A DNA stretch of 7,557 nucleotides from assembly GCA_047615875.1 (NCBI GenBank), contig JBLHGU010000242.1:1-7557 (forward strand), given 5' to 3'. Below the pieces are notes generated by a model that was not told the DNA's origin, did no database searches, and worked only from the letters and a program-made list of their open reading frames with translations. Of this stretch, positions 1-5,614 are shown one piece after another. The translations under genes were made by a program, and so were the position numbers. The stretch is from JBLHGU01 sp047615875 (GTDB lineage Bacteria; Pseudomonadota; Gammaproteobacteria; Arenicellales; CAJQKF01). Every line of letters starts with the position of its first letter. Position 1 is the first letter of the stretch.

Positions 1-1
1 T

Positions 2-883
2 GATCAATCGGTCAGTAATGATAAGGCACAAGTGACGGCCGACCTGGTGCTGAATCTGGCCGGCGCCTGGGTCGATCAAATCATTGGCAAGACGAAATCG
101 GGGTCCGAACCTAAATGCGCCGGCCTCAAGGGCATTCATATTGTGGTACGCCTGCCGGATGAGTTCGCCGATTGGGGGCTGTTCACCTATAACAGCATCG
201 GCGAGCCGTTGTACTGCCTGCCGTCGAACGGGGTGCACTACATTGGCTTGACCCGTACTCCGTTTGACGGGGACATTGCGAAAGTTTCGGCCAGCGACGA
301 TGAAATCGACTGGATCATTGCTGAAATCAACCGCTGCCTGCCGAAACTGGCGATCACTCGCGCGCATATCATGTTTACCTGGGCTGGGGTCAATCCCCTG
401 ACCCGCGATCCCGAACAACCGCTGGGCAGCCGCGAAATCAAAATTCACGACCTGGCGGTCGATGGTTTGCCCAACCTGCTTACGCTGACCGGCGGACCCA
501 TTATGACCCACCGGCGGGTGGCAAGGCGGCTGCTGCGAGCAGTTTCGAAGCGCCTCGCCCCGTCCGGCGCAGCGCAGGATTTGAGTTTTCAGTGGGTCGA
601 TCACGAAGCCGAACAAAATGCGTCCCCAATCGAGAGCGAAACCTTCAGCGTTAGCAGCGCGGCGGTCAAACGCTGCGCGCGTGACGAGCAACCCGGCAAT
701 TTGGGTGATCTGTTGATGCGACGGCTTGGTGCCGGCTGGGCTAACGATCAGGGTCTGGCACTGGCACGACCGGTGGCCGAGGCGGCGGCAGCCGAGATGG
801 GCTGGTCCGAAGCAGATATTGATGCTGAAGTAGGGGCGTATCAGCAGCACCTGGACACCGCGCGACGCCTGCCGGGCAGTTAG
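2..883 (+). CDS. glpD: GlpD-like FAD-dependent glycerol-3-phosphate dehydrogenase family protein, C-terminal part (5' end outside window)
   Basis: The reading frame is open to the left edge, so the GTG at 32 is internal and the FAD-binding N-terminus is missing. Numbering residues from the GTG, a segment ADLVLNLAGAWVDQ (3-16) matches the 'ADLVVNAAGPWVD' stretch before the substrate domain of GlpD/DAO proteins. Then come KGIHIVV (33-39), YIGLTRTPF (70-78), RAHIMFTWAGVNPL (110-123) and GGPIMTHRRVARR (154-166), in the order seen in GlpD. The last ~70 residues (213-283) resemble the helical C-terminal domain of aerobic GlpD. The family oxidises sn-glycerol 3-phosphate to dihydroxyacetone phosphate at the membrane and passes electrons to quinone. 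Two family motifs differ: 'IGTTDTP' reads IGLTRTP, and the 'GGKLTTYR' lysine is proline with the tyrosine replaced by histidine. A different substrate is therefore possible. The gene is on the opposite strand from the betaine cluster and is more GC-rich. Fold assignment is firm, exact substrate is not. Confidence 0.82.
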   Translation, partial: DQSVSNDKAQVTADLVLNLAGAWVDQIIGKTKSGSEPKCAGLKGIHIVVRLPDEFADWGLFTYNSIGEPLYCLPSNGVHYIGLTRTPFDGDIAKVSASDDEIDWIIAEINRCLPKLAITRAHIMFTWAGVNPLTRDPEQPLGSREIKIHDLAVDGLPNLLTLTGGPIMTHRRVARRLLRAVSKRLAPSGAAQDLSFQWVDHEAEQNASPIESETFSVSSAAVKRCARDEQPGNLGDLLMRRLGAGWANDQGLALARPVAEAAAAEMGWSEADIDAEVGAYQQHLDTARRLPGS

Positions 884-907
884 CCGGATAAACAGAACAG
901 TAACATG

Positions 908-934
908 ACAGGCAAGATAGCCTGTTTCAGTCTT
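908..934 (+). terminator. Possible weak rho-independent terminator after the GlpD-like gene
   Basis: A perfect 6-bp stem, ACAGGC (908-913) and GCCTGT (920-925), closes a 6-base loop. It is followed by a T-rich but interrupted tract (TTTCAGTCTT). It lies 25 bases after the GlpD-like stop, the right place for a terminator. The stem is short, the T tract is imperfect, and its right arm overlaps the start of the transposase remnant, so it may be fortuitous. Confidence 0.35.
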
Positions 935-1200
935 CACGTGGGTGTTGCGGCCAGAACCCATGGGCGGGAAAAGTTTAAGAGGGAGTGCCGTTACATCAGC
1001 CGCTGAGTGCGGCCCCAGGAAAAGCGGCTTTCGTTAACGTCAAAAGGCAACATCCGCTACCAACTGATGACGCCTTATAGAGATAGCACTACCCTCGTCA
1101 TCTTCGAGTCACTGGATTTCATGACACGCCTTGCCACTCTAGTGCCCAGGCCGAGAACCAATCTGATACGCTTCTATGGCGTGTTCGCACTAAATAGCAT
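920..1200 (+). pseudogene. Remnant of an IS91-family (Y2-type) transposase
   Basis: One frame reads through CFSLHVGVAAR, REKFKRECRYISR, a TGA stop at 1004-1006, and then EKRLSLTSKGNIRYQL, TPYRDSTTLVIFESLDF, TRLATLVPRPRTNLIRF and GVFALNS. This run closely follows the IS91/ISCR-type transposase consensus as I know it ('SLHAGV..., CRYI.RPA..EKRLSL..NG.VRY.LKTPYRDGTTH..FEPLDF..RLAALVP.PR.NL.RFHGV.APNS'). Only about 94 residues of a normally ~400-residue protein survive. The N-terminal zinc-binding part, the remaining catalytic region and the protein's C-terminus are absent, and similarity stops near 1200. With an in-frame stop and truncation at both ends it cannot be functional. IS91 elements move by rolling-circle replication and lack long terminal repeats, so element ends cannot be placed from this fragment. 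It begins only ~40 bases after the GlpD-like stop codon. Confidence 0.83.
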
Positions 1201-1527
1201 GAACATATATTGTGATATGCCGCCAAATCTTCTCGTACATTCTCATAACTTTATTGCTTGATCAATGACTGCTGTTGTTAGGGGTTGTCAGATGCCTGCC
1301 CACATTGGCAGAATAGCATGAGGATCAGAGGGCAGGCGTCGGACATGCCCTCAGGGCCGAAACCGCAGGGCGTAGGAAATGTTATGTGTAGGCAAGTCGG
1401 CACCCATATTAAACAACTTCATTATAGAAAGCACCGTAGATGTCACCTTCGTAAGCGGTCCCTACCAAAAACCAAATACGACTGATTTTCTTAACTTTTC
1501 CGACTGCGAGCGGGTAGCGTTTCTTGT
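1201..1527. other. Unassigned intergenic stretch between two transposase remnants
   Basis: I can assign no gene in these ~330 bases. The similarity to the IS91 transposase ends at its left edge and the integrase remnant starts at its right edge. Short open frames exist on both strands, for example plus 1285-1485 and a minus-strand stretch of about 40 codons around 1408-1527 that lacks a standard start, but none resembles a family I recognise. The only clear structure is an inverted repeat at 1286-1345, given separately. The stretch may be the non-coding end of the degraded mobile element whose transposase begins at 1528. Confidence 0.6.
1286..1345. repeat. 16-bp imperfect inverted repeat with 28-base spacer
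   Basis: TGTCAGATGCCTGCCC (1286-1301) pairs with GGGCAGGCGTCGGACA (1330-1345); the reverse complement of the right arm is TGTCCGACGCCTGCCC, so 14 of 16 positions match. The outer ends are TGTC and GACA, which resembles the termini of many insertion sequences, but the arms are only 28 bases apart. It could be a stem-loop, two element ends brought together by a deletion, or a palindromic operator-like site. There is no T tract after it, so it is not a convincing terminator. It lies between two transposase remnants. Confidence 0.55.
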
Positions 1528-1770
1528 ATGAAAACTATTATTATCACCCTCGGCGCAACACTGGCGGATCTCCTGCGGAGCAGAGCCTCACTCCAACTCG
1601 AGATACTCTCCCTACGCCAGCAATTAGCGATGGTTGCCGACCGCGATAGGAAACGACTCAGCTTTCATAAGAGCGAACGCATATTTTGGGTTTGGCTCTA
1701 TCGCCTGTGGCCCGCGTACTTACAGACACTAAAGGTCTTCAAGCCGGACACTTTGGTCCGATGGCATCAT
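1528..1770 (+). pseudogene. Truncated integrase-type (rve-superfamily) transposase, N-terminal fragment
   Basis: From the ATG at 1528 the protein contains LLRSRASLQLEILSLRQQLA (residues 15-34), SERIFWVWLYRLWPAYLQTL (50-69) and VFKPDTLVRWH (70-80). This is the typical start of a group of rve-type transposases annotated as integrase catalytic region proteins ('LRSRRALQLEILALRQQL...LFWVWLSRLWP...VKPETVVRWHR'). The family continues with 'GFR.YW.W' and then a DDE catalytic core of a few hundred residues. Here similarity stops after WH, at about 1767-1770, and a short unrelated tail runs to a TGA at 1795-1797. The entire catalytic domain is missing, so the gene is dead. The break lies about 10 bases from the stop codon of the convergent BetA-like gene (1781-1783), and the open frame's tail overlaps that gene antisense. 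This marks a rearrangement junction. Confidence 0.8.
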
Positions 1771-1780
1771 ATGAACGCCA

Positions 1781-3484
1781 CTAAAGAGATGGTCTGACAG
1801 CATTACCTACCCGTTGTTTGGTTTCCCAGTCTGGTGCAACGTATGCCTGCGCATTTGATGGTGGCAATGGGTCCTTCCCCCTGATGATATCTGCAGCTTT
1901 TTCGGCTGCCATAATAGTTGGGGCGTTGGTGTTGCCATTGGGTACTGTCGGAAAGATTGATGAATCAACAATTCTCAAACTTTCAATTCCCATAACTCTG
2001 CACTTCGTGTCAATAACAGCCATCGGATCATCATCTGCGCCAATCTTGCAGGTACAGGTTGGGTGGTAGGCTGTTTCTACCGTTTCACTAACCCAGGCAT
2101 CAATTTCGTCATCTGATTTAACTCGTTCACCAGGGTCGACCTCCCTTTTTCTATAAGCATCGAAGGCAGGTTGCATTCCGATTTCTCGGGTTAGACGGAA
2201 GGCCATCCGGTAGTCATCTATATCACTTTGATCCTGAAAGTGATTCATGACGATGGTTGGTTTCTCTAGCGGATTGCTGGAGTTGGCACGAACCCAGCCA
2301 CGGCTTTTTAGTTTGTTGATTCCAAAATGGATCTGGTAACCGTGAGGCCCGGAATTACCCTTTCCGTCGTAGCGCACGACGGCAGGTAAAAAGTGAAACT
2401 GGACGTTTGGCCACTTCAGGCCGGCACGGGTGCGAATGAAACCTGTTGATTCAAAATGGTTGGTCGCACCCAGTCCTGATTTGAATAAATACCAACGTGC
2501 TCCGATAAGAAGTTTCCCAAATGGGCCCATGTGTCGATTCAATGACACCGGAAGCTTTGTCTCATACTGGATGACGGATTCGAGATGGTCGTGGAGGTTT
2601 TCGCCCACACCTGGTAATTCGTGCAGCACTTCGATGCCTGCTTCCTTCAGCACATCCACCGGGCCGATGCCCGACATCTGCAAAATGTGTGGAGAGCCAA
2701 TCGATCCAGCCGACAGGATCACTTCTCTATTAGCCATGACTTGTTGCGTAACGCCATTATTTTCAAACTCAATACCAACCGCTTTCTTGCCTTCCAGAAT
2801 GACGCGTTTGGTCAGAGCATGGGTAATGACTGTCAAATTTGGGCGATGCATCACGGGCTTTAGATACGCATTGGCCGTGCTACAGCGAACACCGTCTTTA
2901 ACCGTCATATCCATCTTCGACATGCCTTCCTGTTGGTAGCCATTGTAGTCGTCGGATATGCCATATCCTGCCTCACCACCGGCATCGATAAAAGCCTGGT
3001 AAAGTGGGTTTATCATTCCGTTGCCATTACAGGTGTGCAATGGGCCGTTGCCGCCGCGATATTCATCTTCCCCGTAGGCACAATTTTCAGCTTTCTTGTA
3101 GTAGGGCAGGCAATCCCGATAGGCCCAGCCTTTGGCACCTAGCTCTTCCCATTGATCGAGATCACAGGCATTCCCGCGCACATAAATCATGCCATTGATC
3201 GAAGAGGAGCCACCAAGGCCCTTGCCCCGTGATACGTCAACCAGGCGGTCGTCGAGTTTGGGTTCCGGTTTAGAAAAAAAGCCCCAGTTAAAACGTGGCA
3301 TGCCCATTGGGATTTGAAGCGCGGTTGGCATTTGCACGAAGATGCTGTCATCCTTGCCACCGTATTCCAATAGTAGAACAGAAGTGTCTGAGTCCTCTGT
3401 CAGGCGATTCGCCAGGACACATCCAGCTGACCCTGCACCAACTATGACGTAATCGTGTGCTTTAGCACTATTAACGGTACTTAT
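1781..3484 (-). CDS. betA: BetA-like choline dehydrogenase (GMC oxidoreductase), start codon apparently ATA
   Basis: This FAD-dependent GMC oxidoreductase most likely oxidises choline to betaine aldehyde, the first step of glycine betaine synthesis, and belongs at the membrane respiratory chain. Counting from the ATA at 3484, the protein is 567 residues; E. coli BetA is about 556. Visible are the Rossmann FAD motif DYVIVGAGSAG (11-21) with LLLEYGG at the end of the fold, GMC signature 1 around GKGLGGSSSINGM (87-99), signature 2 GSIGSPHILQMSGIG (260-274), NHFESTGFIR (342-351; close to the BetA 'NHFEAGGFIR'), the active-site histidine in YHPTCTCK (His474) and its asparagine partner in GNTNAPT (Asn520). 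No ATG, GTG or TTG lies between the in-frame stop at 3515-3517 and the end of the FAD motif. The first TTG (3370) would delete the FAD fold. A GGAGAG at 3491-3496 is spaced six bases from ATA, so ATG probably mutated to ATA. The last few residues reach a rearrangement junction and may not be native. Confidence 0.87.
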   Translation of the reverse strand: MSTVNSAKAHDYVIVGAGSAGCVLANRLTEDSDTSVLLLEYGGKDDSIFVQMPTALQIPMGMPRFNWGFFSKPEPKLDDRLVDVSRGKGLGGSSSINGMIYVRGNACDLDQWEELGAKGWAYRDCLPYYKKAENCAYGEDEYRGGNGPLHTCNGNGMINPLYQAFIDAGGEAGYGISDDYNGYQQEGMSKMDMTVKDGVRCSTANAYLKPVMHRPNLTVITHALTKRVILEGKKAVGIEFENNGVTQQVMANREVILSAGSIGSPHILQMSGIGPVDVLKEAGIEVLHELPGVGENLHDHLESVIQYETKLPVSLNRHMGPFGKLLIGARWYLFKSGLGATNHFESTGFIRTRAGLKWPNVQFHFLPAVVRYDGKGNSGPHGYQIHFGINKLKSRGWVRANSSNPLEKPTIVMNHFQDQSDIDDYRMAFRLTREIGMQPAFDAYRKREVDPGERVKSDDEIDAWVSETVETAYHPTCTCKIGADDDPMAVIDTKCRVMGIESLRIVDSSIFPTVPNGNTNAPTIMAAEKAADIIRGKDPLPPSNAQAYVAPDWETKQRVGNAVRPSL

Positions 3485-3496
3485 GATTTTCTCTCC
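3485..3496 (-). promoter_or_regulatory. Ribosome binding site that points to the ATA start of the betA-like gene
   Basis: On the minus strand GGAGAG (3496-3491) is followed by AAAATC and then ATA AGT ACC. The six-base spacing is normal for a Shine-Dalgarno site, and the codons after ATA (S-T-V-N-S-A-K-A-H-D-Y) form a normal short leader before the FAD-binding strand. The site therefore decides the start although the codon itself is non-standard. Confidence 0.65.
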
Positions 3497-3601
3497 AGGT
3501 GGCCCAATGTCGGGTTAGTTCAAACAGTCGTCAGGTCTTTAGTGAATTCTTTATATTGCCGATTAAAATGTATTTTCTTCTCCATGATTTGTACGAACAA
3601 C

Positions 3602-4486
3602 TTATTCTTCGGCTAAAAACTTGCGTAAGGTTTCGATGTATTTCTCACGACTATCAACGAATGTCAGATGCGAGGCATCTTCGAATTCAGCGTAGTGTGC
3701 GTTTGGTATTAATTGAGTAAATGTCTTGCAGCTGGCAGGTGCTGCCTCGTCAAATTCGCCACATGTTATAAGAGTGGGGGTCTGGATAGATTCCAGTTCT
3801 GCCAATCCATCATAATCACGAAGTAATCCGTTGCAGGTGAACTCATTGGGGCCCCACATTCCCGCATAACAGGTTTCGTTCAGGGCATCCATAGTTTCCA
3901 TCACGTAGTCTGGCCAGGGCCTGGCTCTACAAAAATGCCGGTTATAAAAAACATCTACTGCTTCCTGATATTCCTGTGATGATTCCAGGCCTTCTTTTTC
4001 ACACCGGGTCATCACTGATAGCACGTCTGCTGGTAGACTCTCACGATGAATTTGATTATCCGATAGCCACTGCTCTGTGTTTATCAATGGACTGGAGAGG
4101 ATTAATTTTTCTATTCCTTCTGGATTCTTTGCAGCATAAGAAGCGGCTATTGTAGCGCCCCACGAATTTCCGAAAATGGCTACTTTGCCCAGATTCAGTG
4201 ATTCACGAAGATCATCTATTTCGTCAAGAAACCTTGTCAGTTTCCAGTTTCTGGGATTATTCGGGCGTTCCGAAAGGCCTGCGTCTAGTTGATCATAAAA
4301 TATGACTTGCCGCTCATCAGCGAGATCAGTCAATGGATATAGGTAGTTATGGGTCATTCCGGGCCCACCATGAATGACAATCAGCGGGGTAGCAGGAGGT
4401 TCTCTGTTTCCAGTAAGGCCAAACCAGATTTTCCCACCGTCAGTATCGATAGTGCCCTCGTCGCTAAAATTCCAATCGGTTTTCAT
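3602..4486 (-). CDS. Proline iminopeptidase-type alpha/beta hydrolase (family S33)
   Basis: A 294-residue alpha/beta hydrolase of the size and layout of proline iminopeptidases and related L-amino-acid amidases. It is cytoplasmic, with no signal peptide. Counting from the ATG at 4486: oxyanion-loop motif HGGPG (39-43), YDQ (64-66), nucleophile elbow GNSWG with Ser108, the cap-region motif MWGPNEFT (210-217) typical of this family, Asp246 in GEFDEAAP, and His273 in ASHLTF completing the triad. Family members remove N-terminal proline or other residues from small peptides or amides. Differences from the commonest forms are GNSWG instead of GGSWG and YDQLDAGLS instead of 'YDQ.G.G.S'. A GTG at 4489 directly precedes the ATG; I chose the ATG, but neither has a strong ribosome binding site (GAGA at 4497-4500 is the best). 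It lies 68 bases after proV and about 115 before the betA-like gene, on the same strand, suggesting a role in quaternary-amine or proline-compound use. Substrate unknown. Confidence 0.82.
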   Translation of the reverse strand: MKTDWNFSDEGTIDTDGGKIWFGLTGNREPPATPLIVIHGGPGMTHNYLYPLTDLADERQVIFYDQLDAGLSERPNNPRNWKLTRFLDEIDDLRESLNLGKVAIFGNSWGATIAASYAAKNPEGIEKLILSSPLINTEQWLSDNQIHRESLPADVLSVMTRCEKEGLESSQEYQEAVDVFYNRHFCRARPWPDYVMETMDALNETCYAGMWGPNEFTCNGLLRDYDGLAELESIQTPTLITCGEFDEAAPASCKTFTQLIPNAHYAEFEDASHLTFVDSREKYIETLRKFLAEE

Positions 4487-4554
4487 CACCCTAAAATCTC
4501 GCGTAAATGATCATTCAGAAAAACTTGCTTGAACAACCTTAATTGATATAAATT
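4487..4554 (-). other. AT-rich spacer between proV and the hydrolase gene
   Basis: This 68-base gap is strikingly AT-rich compared with the flanking genes and holds a perfect 10-bp palindrome, AATGATCATT (4506-4515). There is no hairpin with a T tract, so read-through from proV is plausible. An internal promoter or regulator site is possible, but I see no clear -35/-10 pair. Confidence 0.35.
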
Positions 4555-5610
4555 TTATGTAACTCCGGACAGCACCCGTACAAATTTGTCACGGTCAACA
4601 TAGCCTAGTGTGGCCCCGTTATCATCTTGTATGGCAACGGACTCGGTGCTGCCTCCAATTCTGGGCGCAACGTCGGCCAGACGGTCATTGGCGTTTACGA
4701 CCCAATCCCCTACTAAATCAGAGCGGGTCGCATCGCGCATTATGCTGGATACACGAACAACTTTTGAGCGAGGCACATTTTTAACGAATCGGGAAACATA
4801 ATCATTCGCTGGGTTTAATACCAGGTCTTCCGGGGTACCAATCTGTACAATTCTGCCCTGATCCATAATGGCGATATGATCAGCAATTTTTATCGCCTCG
4901 TCCAGATCATGGGTGATAAATACAGTGGTCTTGTGTAACTGTTCCTGCAAACGTAACAGCTCGTCTTGAAGGTCTGCCCTGATGAGCGGATCGAGCGCTG
5001 AAAATGGCTCATCAAGAAACCAGATCGCGGGATCACTGGCGAGGGAACGTGCAATGCCCACTCGTTGTTGCTGTCCACCGGAGAGTTCATCAGGGAAAAA
5101 TTTCTCACGACCCTCAAGACCAACCAGCGATATCATTTCACGTGCACGTTCTTCCCGTTTGCTGCGCTCGACACTTTGCACTTGCAGCGGGAAGGCCACG
5201 TTGCCGAGTACATCTCGATTCGGTAGTAGTGCGAAATGCTGGAATACCATACCCATTTTGCGACGGCGTATGTCGAGCAGTTGTGCTTCGTTGGCGGCCA
5301 GTAAATCTTCTCCTTCCACCAAAACATTACCGTTAGTGGGTTCGATCAGCCTTGACAGGCAGCGAACCACGGTCGATTTACCCGAACCCGATAAACCCAT
5401 AATGACGAATACTTCTCCGCGTGCCACGTCAAAAGAAGCGTCTCGTACGGCCGCTGTCCAACCTCGACGCGTTAATTCTTCATCGCTCATGTTTGGGCCG
5501 CCAGACCGTTCAAACTCTGATTTTTTGGCGCCAAATACCTTCCATACACCCTGGCAACTCAGCATGGGTACGTCGTTAGAATCCTGCGAAGCCGGGGTGT
5601 CATTCGGCAT
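4555..5610 (-). CDS. proV: Glycine betaine/proline-type ABC transporter ATP-binding protein
   Basis: This is the ATPase subunit of an osmoprotectant importer of the ProU/OpuA class, driving uptake of glycine betaine, proline betaine or choline through the adjacent permease at the inner membrane. In its 351 residues I see Walker A GLSGSGKST (72-80), Q-loop Gln124 in VFQHFALLP, the signature LSGGQQQR (176-183), Walker B IWFLDE (196-201), D-loop SALD (204-207) and switch His234 in ITHD. The N-terminal extension with VWKVFGAK and the insertion before WTAAVRDASF are typical of ProV. After the ATPase domain (to about 280) a short C-terminal region of ~70 residues looks like a single or partial CBS-type segment ending GYVDRDKFVRVLSG, whereas E. 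coli ProV (about 400 residues) is longer here. In OpuA-type transporters CBS domains sense ionic strength, so osmotic gating may differ. The ATG at 5610 has AGAGGA at 5619-5624 and follows the permease stop by four bases, consistent with translational coupling. Confidence 0.93.
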   Translation of the reverse strand: MPNDTPASQDSNDVPMLSCQGVWKVFGAKKSEFERSGGPNMSDEELTRRGWTAAVRDASFDVARGEVFVIMGLSGSGKSTVVRCLSRLIEPTNGNVLVEGEDLLAANEAQLLDIRRRKMGMVFQHFALLPNRDVLGNVAFPLQVQSVERSKREERAREMISLVGLEGREKFFPDELSGGQQQRVGIARSLASDPAIWFLDEPFSALDPLIRADLQDELLRLQEQLHKTTVFITHDLDEAIKIADHIAIMDQGRIVQIGTPEDLVLNPANDYVSRFVKNVPRSKVVRVSSIMRDATRSDLVGDWVVNANDRLADVAPRIGGSTESVAIQDDNGATLGYVDRDKFVRVLSGVT

Positions 5611-5614
5611 ATAA

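Noticed and set aside
1..1268. TGATCAAT present at position 1 and again near 1259 as a possible direct repeat flanking the IS91 remnant
   Set aside because: Similarity does not extend beyond eight bases, and the first copy lies within the GlpD-like coding frame.
1285..1485. Open frame of 66 codons on the plus strand
   Set aside because: It starts inside the left arm of an inverted repeat, resembles no family I know, has odd composition and lies between transposase fragments; probably chance.
1408..1527. Minus-strand stretch of about 40 codons without stops, partly protein-like
   Set aside because: No standard start codon, no ribosome binding site and no recognised motif; a stretch this short is expected by chance.
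1745..1761. Hairpin CGGAC/GTCCG as a terminator for the betA-like gene
   Set aside because: Only five base pairs, inside the transposase fragment, and no T tract follows it on the minus strand.
2430..2939. Open frame of 169 codons on the plus strand
   Set aside because: Antisense to the betA-like gene, with no recognisable domain, while the betA frame is conserved throughout.
4506..4515. Palindrome AATGATCATT upstream of the hydrolase as an operator
   Set aside because: Ten bases of AT-rich palindrome in an AT-rich gap is weak evidence and no second copy was seen; noted only within the spacer entry.
4982..5614. Long open frame of 210 codons on the plus strand
   Set aside because: It is entirely antisense to proV, whose motifs are complete; the composition is serine/arginine-rich as expected of a shadow frame.
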